This document shows, in pieces, positions 33,136-43,300 of a DNA stretch of 49,385 nt (positions are counted from its first letter, which is position 1; each line of letters begins with the position of its first letter). Source of the DNA: an uncultured Caulobacterales bacterium. Its GTDB lineage: Bacteria > Pseudomonadota > Alphaproteobacteria > Caulobacterales > Maricaulaceae. The stretch covers positions 1 through 49,385 of the forward strand of contig CAKZTE010000002.1 of assembly GCA_937923115.1 (NCBI GenBank). Reading direction: 5' to 3'. The notes beneath the pieces were generated by a model. The model had not been told where the DNA came from and ran no database searches. It saw nothing but the letters and a program-made list of their open reading frames with translations. Both the position numbers and the translations under genes were made by a program.

Positions 33136-36100
33136 TTAATCGGCGAGGTTCAGCAAAGCAGGGTCACCACCTTGGGCGGTTATATTATTGCTGACCGTGA
33201 TTTCAGTTGCGAAACGGTGAAGGTAATGCGGGCCGCCCGCCTTTGGTCCTGTTCCCGATAGGCCGCTGCCGCCAAAGGGTTGCACGCCCACAACCGCGCC
33301 GATGATATTGCGATTGATATAAATATTGCCCGCAGGAACCTTTCTCATGATGCGGTTGGCGAAGCCTTCTAGGCGACTATGGATACCTAATGTGAGCCCG
33401 TAGCCTTTGGCCGCAAAGGCTTGCGCCATCTTATCAAGGTCTTTTTCCTTGTAAGTGAGGACGTGCAAAATTGGGCCAAACATTTCTCGGTTAACGTCAT
33501 CGAGCGATTTCGCGCGTATCAGTGTCGGCGCGAAATAGGTGCCAGTGTCCGTTCCAAGCGGCAACTCGCATTGATGTACGATTTCCATCGTTGCGGGGAG
33601 TTCTGCCAAATAATCTTGCAGCAGCGTCAGCGCGTCATGATCAATCACAGGGCCAACAGAGGTCGCTGTATCCGATGGATTACCAATATCGAGGGCATCC
33701 ATCGCGCCTTTTATGCCCTCTATAATGTCATCAGCTGTCTGCTCCGGCACGAATAGGACGCGTAAGGCTGAGCAGCGCTGCCCAGCGGCGTTAAAGGCTG
33801 AATCGGTCACGTCGTCCATCACCTGTTCTTTAAGCGCCGTGGTGTCCACAAACATACCATTTAGGCCGCCCGTTTCCGCAATTAGCATGGGAATAGGGCC
33901 GTCTTTGGCCGCGAGTGTCATGTTGATTTTCTTGGCAACCTCGGTCGAGCCTGTGAAGCATACGCCCGCTACGGATGGCGCGCTGACAAGCGCCGCGCCC
34001 AACTCGCCTGCGCCAAGAGTCAACTGGAAGACATCTTTTGGTACGCCCGCTTTGTAAAGAAGCTCTGCGGCGCGGTAAGCGACGAGGGGTGTCTGCTCCG
34101 CGGGTTTGGCGACGACGCTATTGCCCGCTGCAAGGGCTGCAACGACTTGTCCAATGAAGATTGCAAGCGGGAAGTTCCACGGGCTAATGCAGATAAATGT
34201 GCCACGTCCTGACAAGGTGAGCGTATTGATTTCACCTGCAGGTCCTGGCAGATACTTAGGCGCACCAAACTCTTTCGCAGCTTGAGCGGCATAAAAGCGG
34301 CAAAAGTCCACGGCTTCGCGAATCTCAGCGATATTGTCGCCCAGACATTTTCCAGCTTCCTTGGACAGAAGCGTAATGAAATCCTCCATCTCAGCTTCAA
34401 TCAAGTCAGCGAACTTATTCAGGCAGACGGCGCGTTTGCTGCCGCCCAGCTTGTTCCAGCCATGAAATGCGGCTTGTCCCGTCGCGATAACTTCTTCGGC
34501 TCGTTTCGGATTGAGCTCAGTAACTGAACCGACGATCGAGGCATCAGTCGGAGAGAATATTTGACGGGTGACACCGGGCTGACCTTTAAGCTTCTTCGCG
34601 ACAAGTGAGGCTGCTTTAAGAGGCTTATAACCCTCTGCCAATTTAGCGAGCCGATTTTGCACCGTGACCTGGGTCAGGTCGATACCAATCGAGTTTTTAC
34701 GATCTGGAAAAAGGTCTTCGGGCTTGGGAATTGCGTTGTGCCGGGTTGGCTGCGCGGCAGAGAAGGGGGAGCGCGCCACATCCTCGGCCGGGACGTCCTC
34801 ATCAAGAAAGCTGTGGACAAAAGAGGTGTTAGCACCGTTTTCCAATAGCCGCCTGACAAGATAAGGAAGCAAGTCCTCATGCGCGCCGACAGGGGCGTAT
34901 ACGCGAACAGGCCGGCTTAGCGCCATATTGTGATAAAGCGCGTCTCCCATGCCGTGCAGGCGCTGGAATTCAAAGACAATCGGCCCTGATATGACGGCCA
35001 TGTGCTCAATTGCAGCGACGGTATGGGCGTTGTGCGTTGCAAATTGGGGGTAGATGGCATTTCCTGCCTTAAGCAGCGTGCGCGCGCAGGCTAGATAAGC
35101 TAAATCTGTCGTTGACTTGCGTGTCCAAACTGGGAAGTCAGCATGGCCTTCAATCTGGCTATGTTTTATCTCGCTGTCCCAATAAGCGCCTTTAACTAGC
35201 CGTATCATGAGGCGGCGCTTAGAAGCCGCCGCGAGCTTTATCAACTGATCTGCGGCAAGCGGCGCGCGCTTTTGATAAGCTTGCAAAGCAAGGCCAAGAC
35301 CGTCCCAGCCCTCAAGAGTGGGCGCATTGCACAACTTCTCTAGAATTTGGAAAGAAATCACCAGACGATCAGCCTCTTCAGCGTCAAGACAAAGATTTAG
35401 ATTGCCCTCCTTGGCCATTTCGCAAAGCTCTAAAACTTTCGGATATAAAACAGTCATTACATCGTTCGTGTGTAAACTATCATATTTCGGATATAGGGCA
35501 GATAGTTTCACGGATATGCCATGCTTGTCTTCTGGAAGGGCGGGGCGAGTTCCCTCAGAAAGGGTTTTTATGGCCTTTGCATAGTTGTCATAATAGCGCG
35601 CGGCGTCTTTCATTGTGCGCGCACCTTCGCCGAGCATGTCAAAAGAGCACAGCTCGGCTTTGCCCTTTGGACCCATTATCCCTGCGCGTTTAATTGCCTC
35701 CTCAATCCGTCGTCCTACTACAAATTGTTCCCCCATAATGCGCATAGCCTGCATCATGGCGGCGCGGATAACGGGCGCGCCAGATTTGCGGGTGAGTTTT
35801 TGCATGAAGCTGCTTGGATCAACGTCCATCTTAGGGTCCATATGGACAACTTTACCGGTCAGCATCAGGCCAAGCGTTGATGCGTTGACAAGCCAGCTTT
35901 CCGACTGGCCCATATGGCTGGTCCATTCGCCAGAGGATATCTTCTCGGCGATGAGCTTATCGGCAGTACGCGCATCAGGGACGCGCAGTAAAGACTCGGC
36001 CAAACACATGAGGGCGAGCCCTTCATTATTGGAGAGGCCAAACTCTTCTAGGAATGTTTCCATCAAGCCTTTTCGGGGCGTTGCGGCCCTTGCATGTTTA

Positions 36101-36228
36101 ACAAGCTCTACTGCGCGGGCATCAATTGCGGCCCGTGCTGGAGTGTCGAGGTCAATGCGCGCATCTAACTTAGCTGCCAAGGCGTTCTCATCACCATGCT
36201 TGATAGTTTCAAGTGCAATATAGTCCAT
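33136..36228 (-). CDS. putA: bifunctional proline dehydrogenase / P5C dehydrogenase
   Basis: Oxidises proline to glutamate in two steps. The FAD-dependent proline dehydrogenase barrel occupies about 130-450, with H-G-I-S-V-K-L-S-A-L-Y-P and R-L-V-K-G-A-Y-W-D-S-E; the aldehyde dehydrogenase lies at about 530-990, with active-site E in A-E-T-G-G-L-N and C in N-A-A-G-Q-R-C-S. 1030 residues. The N-terminus shows no ribbon-helix-helix DNA-binding domain, so this is probably not a self-repressing PutA. RBS GGGGAAG before ATG 36228. Opposes ProC at 6357. Confidence 0.96.
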   Translation of the reverse strand: MDYIALETIKHGDENALAAKLDARIDLDTPARAAIDARAVELVKHARAATPRKGLMETFLEEFGLSNNEGLALMCLAESLLRVPDARTADKLIAEKISSGEWTSHMGQSESWLVNASTLGLMLTGKVVHMDPKMDVDPSSFMQKLTRKSGAPVIRAAMMQAMRIMGEQFVVGRRIEEAIKRAGIMGPKGKAELCSFDMLGEGARTMKDAARYYDNYAKAIKTLSEGTRPALPEDKHGISVKLSALYPKYDSLHTNDVMTVLYPKVLELCEMAKEGNLNLCLDAEEADRLVISFQILEKLCNAPTLEGWDGLGLALQAYQKRAPLAADQLIKLAAASKRRLMIRLVKGAYWDSEIKHSQIEGHADFPVWTRKSTTDLAYLACARTLLKAGNAIYPQFATHNAHTVAAIEHMAVISGPIVFEFQRLHGMGDALYHNMALSRPVRVYAPVGAHEDLLPYLVRRLLENGANTSFVHSFLDEDVPAEDVARSPFSAAQPTRHNAIPKPEDLFPDRKNSIGIDLTQVTVQNRLAKLAEGYKPLKAASLVAKKLKGQPGVTRQIFSPTDASIVGSVTELNPKRAEEVIATGQAAFHGWNKLGGSKRAVCLNKFADLIEAEMEDFITLLSKEAGKCLGDNIAEIREAVDFCRFYAAQAAKEFGAPKYLPGPAGEINTLTLSGRGTFICISPWNFPLAIFIGQVVAALAAGNSVVAKPAEQTPLVAYRAAELLYKAGVPKDVFQLTLGAGELGAALVSAPSVAGVCFTGSTEVAKKINMTLAAKDGPIPMLIAETGGLNGMFVDTTALKEQVMDDVTDSAFNAAGQRCSALRVLFVPEQTADDIIEGIKGAMDALDIGNPSDTATSVGPVIDHDALTLLQDYLAELPATMEIVHQCELPLGTDTGTYFAPTLIRAKSLDDVNREMFGPILHVLTYKEKDLDKMAQAFAAKGYGLTLGIHSRLEGFANRIMRKVPAGNIYINRNIIGAVVGVQPFGGSGLSGTGPKAGGPHYLHRFATEITVSNNITAQGGDPALLNLAD

Positions 36229-36501
36229 ATTCTTCCCCAGAGCGTTAAACAGCCGTTTACGACTTGTTTTCTGGGGTTAATATAATTCGGTAAAACTTCG
36301 CGCGTCATCCAAATTCGCGGGCATATTTTTGCAAAATTATAGCTGTTAACGGAATTTTTTCGTGAGACTTAATTTAGGTGAACGCTACATTAACGATATT
36401 ACCATCGTGTAATGTGCCCGCTTGATTATGCACCGTAAATGAGGCATTTGTATCGCGCAGGGCCAGAATCAAGAATTGTTCTTGGGGTTCAATGGAGCGC
36501 T

Positions 36502-37167
36502 ATGTCACCTTCGACTACACATTCTGATATCGCCGGTAGGGAACCAGCGGAGTCGCGTGCGATGGAGGTTGTAGTGTTTGATTTTGACGGCACGATCACG
36601 ACAGATGATACGTTTCGCTTGTTCTTGAGTTATTATCGGGGTGCGGCAAATTATGCCGTTAAAATCTTATCCCTTATGCCAACTTTTGTTGCTTATGGTT
36701 TTAAGGCGATTGATCGAAACATGGTCAAAGCGAACGTCATAAGGCGCTTCTTTAAGGGCGAGCCTATGTCTCGCATTCAAGCACGCGCCGATAGTTTTGC
36801 GAAAGATGTCATACCAGGTTTAATCCGGCCTGCCGCAGCAGAGGCACTTGAGCGTGCCAAATTGCGCGAAAAACAAGGGTTTGAGTCATTATATATATGT
36901 AGTGCATCAATTGGGCCATATTTACGGCCCTATTTTTTGCAGCACGGCATCACGAATATTCTTGCGACGGAGCTTAAATCCGAATCGGGAGTGTGTAGCG
37001 GTGAGATCGATGGGTACAATATTTGGGGTGCAGGCAAAGTTCGCCGCATTTTGGCCGAATTTGCGCCCAATGATGTCATTATTAAAGAGGCCTATGGAGA
37101 CAGCAGGGGAGACAGGGAGTTATTAAACGCCGCTAAGGCGTCTTTTTACCGACCTTTTCGCGTGTAA
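36502..37167 (+). CDS. HAD-IB family hydrolase (phosphatase)
   Basis: 221 residues. Motif I F-D-F-D-G-T-I-T, motif II in I-C-S-A-S-I-G-P-Y, motif III G-D-S-R-G-D-R-E-L-L; the helical cap between motif I and II fits the SerB/PgpC-type HAD-IB class. In related proteins the substrate is phosphoserine or a lipid phosphate; not determinable here. ATG 36439 opens a longer frame, but ATG 36502 is preceded by GGAG at proper spacing and M-E-V-V-V-F just before motif I is a third candidate. Divergent from putA; upstream gap has no obvious operator. Confidence 0.82.
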   Translation: MSPSTTHSDIAGREPAESRAMEVVVFDFDGTITTDDTFRLFLSYYRGAANYAVKILSLMPTFVAYGFKAIDRNMVKANVIRRFFKGEPMSRIQARADSFAKDVIPGLIRPAAAEALERAKLREKQGFESLYICSASIGPYLRPYFLQHGITNILATELKSESGVCSGEIDGYNIWGAGKVRRILAEFAPNDVIIKEAYGDSRGDRELLNAAKASFYRPFRV

Positions 37168-37257
37168 ACAACATAGCCATTGATATTCCTTTTTAAATTC
37201 TTAAGAAGGAACTAATGCCTAGCAATTCGTGTTACGGAATGTTAAGGTTTGTAGATG

Positions 37258-37272
37258 TCTGCATTCTGCAGA
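37258..37272. promoter_or_regulatory. small dyad in the leader of the giant repeat gene
   Basis: TCTGCA-TTC-TGCAGA, a perfect 6-bp stem, lies 33-47 bases before the start codon at 37305. Possible leader hairpin or operator. Confidence 0.3.
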
Positions 37273-37304
37273 TGATTGTAACTGAGAGTTTGGGGGTTTT
37301 CGAA

Positions 37305-40300
37305 ATGAAACGTACTCTATTATTAGCAGCAAGTGTCGGCGTATTGGCCGCACCCACTATTGCCCAAGAATTACCACCAGGTAATCCGCTGCCGGGTGAA
37401 TGTTTTGCACGGGTTATCGTACCTGCGCAGTACGAAACGTCGCAAGAGCGCTATGTGCTTAAGCCGGCTAGCGAAGAAATTCGTAAAATCCCTGGTCGCT
37501 TCGAGACCGTAACAGAGCGTGTGCTCGTACAAGAGGCAAGCTTTGAGCTTGTAACTGTTGGCGCAGGCGGCGGAACATCCGTTGTTCCCGGCCGCGGCAC
37601 ACTCACAGTTACAGCGAACGGCACCAGCTATAACATCAATCCGTCAACACGTGCTGTGTCAAACGCTTCTGGCGCGCGCATCGGTTCTGTTGATAACAGC
37701 GGCAACATTGTTGCGTCCAACGGTTCAATCATTGCTGCTGGCGCTGTCAACGCGTTGACTATGGTCGGCACATCTGGCCGCACAACTGTCCGTATGGGCG
37801 GCACGAGCTACATGGTCGACGCAAGCGGCACAGCTTATAATGCCTCAGGATCAAGTATCGGTTCACTTGATAGCCGCGGTAACATCGTTGGTTCTAACGG
37901 CCGCGTCATCGCCTCCAGTGCAGTTGCGCATTATGGTGGCTCACGCAGTGGTTCAACATCCGGCGCGCCTACATTCCGCAACGTCACAGAAACAGTTGTG
38001 GTTCAAGAGGCGTCGACTGAGCTAGTTGTTATCCCGCCAGTATATGAAACTGTGTCAGAAACTGTTGTGGTTCAGCCGCAGTCAGTTGAGTACACAACGA
38101 TCCCAGCGACATTTGAAACATTCACAGACACTGTTGTTGTTCAAGAAGCGACAACTGAGCTCGTAAGTGTTCCCCCAGTTTACGAGACAGTAACTGAAAC
38201 TGTTGTTGTTCAAGACGCCTCCACTGAGCTCGTCACAATTCCTGCCACTTATGAGACAGTTTCTGAAACTGTTGTCGTTCAGCCGCAGTCAGTTGATTAC
38301 GTTACAATCCCTGCAACATTCGAAACTGTTACAGAGACAGTCGTTGTGAAAGACGCCTCTACTGAGCTCGTCACAATTCCTGCGACGTTCGAAACTGTTA
38401 CAGAGAACATGGTTGCTCAGGAAGCGTCCACAGAACTCGTCACAATCCCGCCAGTGTTTGAAACAGTAACAGAAACTGTTGTTGTTCAAGAAGCTTCTAC
38501 TGAGCTCGTGACAATTCCTGCGACATTCGAAACAGTCTCTGAAACTGTTGTTGTTACGCCGCAGTCAGTTGAGTACGTTACGATTCCAGCTGTTTTTGAA
38601 ACAATTCAAGAGCCAGTTGTTGTTCAAGCGGCGTCTACAGAGCTTGTGACTATTCCAGCAACATTTGAAACAGTCTCTGAGACTGTTGTTGTTCAGGACG
38701 CGTCGACAGAGCTCGTCACAATCCCAGCGACGTTTGAAACAGTAACAGAAACTGTTGTTGTTCAAGACGCCTCTACTGAGCTTGTAACAATCCCCGCAAC
38801 CTTTGAAACGGTTTCTGAAACCGTTGTGGTTCAGCCGCAAACAGTTGAATATGTTTCTGTTCCAGCTGTTTATGAAACATTTACGGATACAGTCGTTGTT
38901 CAGGATGCCGGTACAGAATTGGTAACAATTCCAGCCACATTCGAAACAGTGTCTGAAACTGTTGTCGTTCAGCCCGCGACGACAGAGTATGTTGCAATCC
39001 CTGCAACATATGAAACAATCCAAGAGCCAGTTGTTGTTCAAGAAGCGTCAACTGAACTCGTAACGATCCCAGCAACGTTCGAAACAGTTTCTGAAACTGT
39101 TGTTGTTACGCCGCAGTCAGTTGATTATGTGACTATCCCGGCTGTCTTTGAGACAATCCAAGAGCCAGTTGTGGTTCAGGCAGCGTCTACAGAGCTTGTA
39201 ACAATACCTGCGACATTCGAGACCGTTTCTGAAACGATTGTGGTTCAGCCTCAAACCGTTGAGTACATCTCAATCCCAGCTGTTTTTGAAACAGTCCAAG
39301 AGCCCGTTATGGTTCAGGCTGCATCTACAGAGCTCGTAACGATCCCTGCGACGTTTGAAACGGTCACTGAGACTGTTGTCGTTCAGCCAGCAACAACTGA
39401 TTACGTCACTGTTCCTGCAGAATATGAAACAGTAACGGAAACAGTCGTTGTTCAAGAAGCGTCAACTGAACTCGTAACGATCCCAGCCACATTTGAAACT
39501 GTGACTGAGACTGTTGTTGTACAGCCCGCCACAACGGCTTACCGTACAATCCCAGCTGTTTTTGAAACAATTCAAGAGCCAGTTGTTGTTCAAGCGGCGT
39601 CTACAGAGCTTGTTACTATCCCGCCTGTTTATGACACTGTGACTGAAACAGTCGTCGTTCAGCCAGCCTCTACAGAGTATGTTTCTGTTCCAGCTGTGTT
39701 TGAGACAATCCAAGAGCCAGTCGTGGTTCAGGCTGCGTCTACAGAGCTTGTGACTATCCCTGCGAAGTACCGCACAGTCACTGAAACAGTTGTGGTTCAA
39801 GAAGCGTCTACAGAGCTTGTCACAATTCCTGCGACATATGAGACGGTTTCTGAGCCAGTTGTTGTTCAAGAAGCAACGACAGAGCTTGTGACTATCCCTG
39901 CTACTTTTGAGACAGTTTCTGAAACCGTTGTTGTTCAGCCGCAATCCGTTGATTATGTTTCGATCCCTGCGACTTACGAAACATACACAGATACTGTGGT
40001 TGTTCAGGAAGCGTCTACTGAGTTGGTAACAATCCCCGCGACGTTCGAAACAGTGACAGAAACAGTTGTCGTCCAAGACGCTACAACTGAGCTTGTGACA
40101 ATTCCCGCGACTTATGAAACAGTGTCTGAAACTGTTGTCGTCAGAGCGGCGTCCACAGAGCTCGTTGCTATTCCAGCGACATTCAAAGAAGTGACTGAAA
40201 CAGTTGTGGTTCAGCCTCAATCTGTAGAGTATGTCTCTGTCCCAGCGACATATGAAACATACACAGATACTGTGGTTGTTCAGGAAGCGTCAACTGAGCT

Positions 40301-43300
40301 CGTTGCTATCCCAGCTACTTACAAGACTGTGACAGAAACTGTTGTCTCTCAAGAGGCGACAACAGAGCTTGTGACTATTCCTGCTACTTTCGAGACTGTC
40401 TCTGAGACGGTTGTTGTTCAGCCGCAGACTGTTGAGTATGTGACTGTTCCTGCAACATTCCGCACAGTGAATGAAACATATGTGTCACAAGACGCCGCTA
40501 ACCAGCTTACGGTTATCCCTGCGACATATGACACTGTTACTGAAACTATCGTTGTTCAAGAAGCGTCGTCACGCATCGAAGTGGTTCCTGCGAAATACCG
40601 CACAGTCACTGAGCAAATCGTTGTTCAGCCTGCACGTCAAGAAATCGACGTAATTCCTGCAACATATGAAACACGCTCTGAGCGCGTTCTCATCTCTCCT
40701 GCTCGTGAAGAGTGGAAGCCAGGCACACAGGCGCTTAACGCCGCTGAGCTTGGCGCTGGTGGACGCATCAACACGAATGCACGGGGTCAGTTCACTGTCT
40801 TTAACGGCACATCTGAGCAAGTCATTCAGTCGACTGAAACAACAGTGACACAGACTGGCGAAATTCTTTGCCGCGTCTTGATCCCTGCGCAGTACAAAAC
40901 AATCACGAAGCGCGTTGTGAAAACACCGGCTCGTACAGTTCAGAAAACAATTCCAGCTGTTACGAAGTCAATCACAAAACGCGTGATTGATGTGCCTGCT
41001 ACGACACGTGAAGTGGCAATTCCTGCCCGTACAGATACAATTACGCGCCGCGTCGTTCGTACACCTGCACGCGTTGTGTCTTCTGCTGATGCGGGCGGCC
41101 TGACTGGCGGCATGCGCCGCGGTCCAGATGGTGCTCTTATCAAGGGCTTCACGGATGCAAACCGCGATGGCCGTGACGACCGTGATGGTTTGTCATCAAG
41201 CCAAGCTGCTTCTGCTGACCGTGCTTCTGCAAATGCAGGCGCCCGTTCATCAGGTGGACGCTTCAGCCAGCAAACAAGCACTATCGCTAAGCGCGTGATT
41301 GCTGAAGAAGCTAAAGTTGTTGAGCGCGTTATCCCAGCTGTCACGAAAACTGTGTCTCGCCGTGTTGTTAAGACACCAGCGCGTACACAAGAGCGTGTCA
41401 TTCCTGCTCAAACGCAGACAATCACTCGCCGTGTTGTTGACCGTCCGGCCACAACACAAGAGCGCGTTATTCCTGCGATTACAAAGACTGAAACACGTCG
41501 CCGCATTAAGACACCTGCAAGAACAGCGGAACGGGTAATCCCAGCTGTCACGCAAACTGTTACGCGCCGCGTTGTTGACCGTCCGGCAACGACACAAGAA
41601 CGTGTTGTTCCAGCTGTCACGAAAGTGGAAACGCGCCGTGTTGTTAAGACACCAGCGTCGACACAAGAGCGTGTCATTCCTGCACGGACACAGACTGTGT
41701 CTCGCCGCGTCGTTAAGACACCGGCGCGTACGCAAGAACGTACTATACCTGCAATCACGAAGACGGAAACACGTCGCCGCATCAAGACACCTGCCAGCAC
41801 TGCTGAGCGCGTTGTCCCAGCGGTAACAAAAACTGTTACGCGCCGCGTCGTTAAGACACCGGCTCGCACACAGGAACGTGTCATCCCAGCTGTCACTAAA
41901 ATGCGCACTCGCCGCGTTGTCAAAACACCGGCATCTACGCAAGAGCGTGTGGTTCCGGCTATTACGAAACAGGTGACTCGCCGTGTTGTTGATACGCCAG
42001 CGTCGACACAAGAACGTGTCATCCCAGCTGTGACTAAGATGGAAACACGCCGTGTTGTTAAGACACCCGCGTCAACCGTTGAGCGTCAAATCCCAGCTGT
42101 GACAAAGCAAGTCACGCGCCGTGTCATCAAGACACCGGCATCTGTGAGCGAGCGCATGATCCCTGCGGTTACTAAGATGGAAACACGCCGTGTTGTTAAG
42201 ACACCAGCGCAAACTATCGAGGAAACAGTTCCAGCGGTCATGAAGCAAGTCAGCCGCCGCGTTGTTAAGACGCCAGCGTCGACACAGGAGCGTATGGTTC
42301 CAGCCATCACAAAGCAGGAAACTCGCCGCGTTATCAAGAACCCAGCTCGCACTGTTGAGCGCGCGGTTCCAGCTGTAACAAAGCAAGTCACTCGCCGTGT
42401 TGTTAAGACGCCAGCGTCAACAACAGAGCGCGTTATCCCTGCTGTCATGAAGATGGAAACTCGCCGCGTTGTGAAAACACCCGCGTCGACACAAGAGCGT
42501 GTCGTCCCGGCTGTCACAAAGCAGGTCACGCGCCGCGTCGTTAAGACACCCGCGTCGACACAAGAGCGCGTTATTCCGGCTATCACGAAGATGGAAACCC
42601 GCCGCGTTGTGAAAACACCAGCGGCAACACAAGAGCGTATTGTTCCAGCTGTCACAAAGCAGGTCACGCGCCGCGTTGTTAAGACACCGGCTCGTACACA
42701 AGAGCGTGTTATTCCAGCTATCACGAAGATGGAAACTCGCCGCGTTGTTAAGACGCCTGCAGCGACAACAGAGCGCACAATCCCGGCTGTGACAAAAACT
42801 GTCACGCGCCGTGTTGTGAAGACGCCCGCGTCGACACAAGAGCGTGTCATTCCAGCTATCACGAAGCAGGAAACTCGCCGCCGCATTAAGACTCCCGCCA
42901 GCACTGTTGAGCGCGTGATCCCTGCGGTAACGAAAACTGTGACCCGCCGCGTTGTGAAAACGCCAGCGTCGACACAGGAGCGTGTCATCCCAGCGCGTAC
43001 TGACACTGTGACCCGCCGCGTTGTGAAAACACCGGCTCGTACACAAGAGCGTGTCATTCCAGCTGTCACGAAAGTGGAAACGCGCCGCGTTGTGAAGACG
43101 CCAGCGTCGACACAAGAGCGTGTCATTCCAGCTATCACGAAGATGGAAGCGCGCCGCGTTGTGAAAACACCTGCGTCGACACAAGAGCGTGTCATTCCAG
43201 CGGTAACGAAACAGGTTACGCGCCGTGTGGTTCGTACTCCGGCTCAAACGCAAGAGCGTGTGATCCCAGCAGTTATGAAGCCTGTTACGCGCCAAGTCGT

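Noticed and set aside
37215-37304. Longer N-terminus for the giant protein (starts at 37215)
   Set aside because: It places 30 residues before an ideal signal peptide starting at 37305.
39462-40220. Minus-strand frame rich in Asn, Cys and Arg opposite the acidic array
   Set aside because: Same cause: antisense of the acidic repeats, no start signal.
42086-43195. Long minus-strand reading frames opposite the basic array (for example 369, 311 and 253 residues)
   Set aside because: They mirror the plus-strand repeats: the 69-base period and biased codons keep the opposite frames open. They have no RBS, no family and a Cys/Arg-rich or Asn/Cys-rich composition typical of shadow frames.
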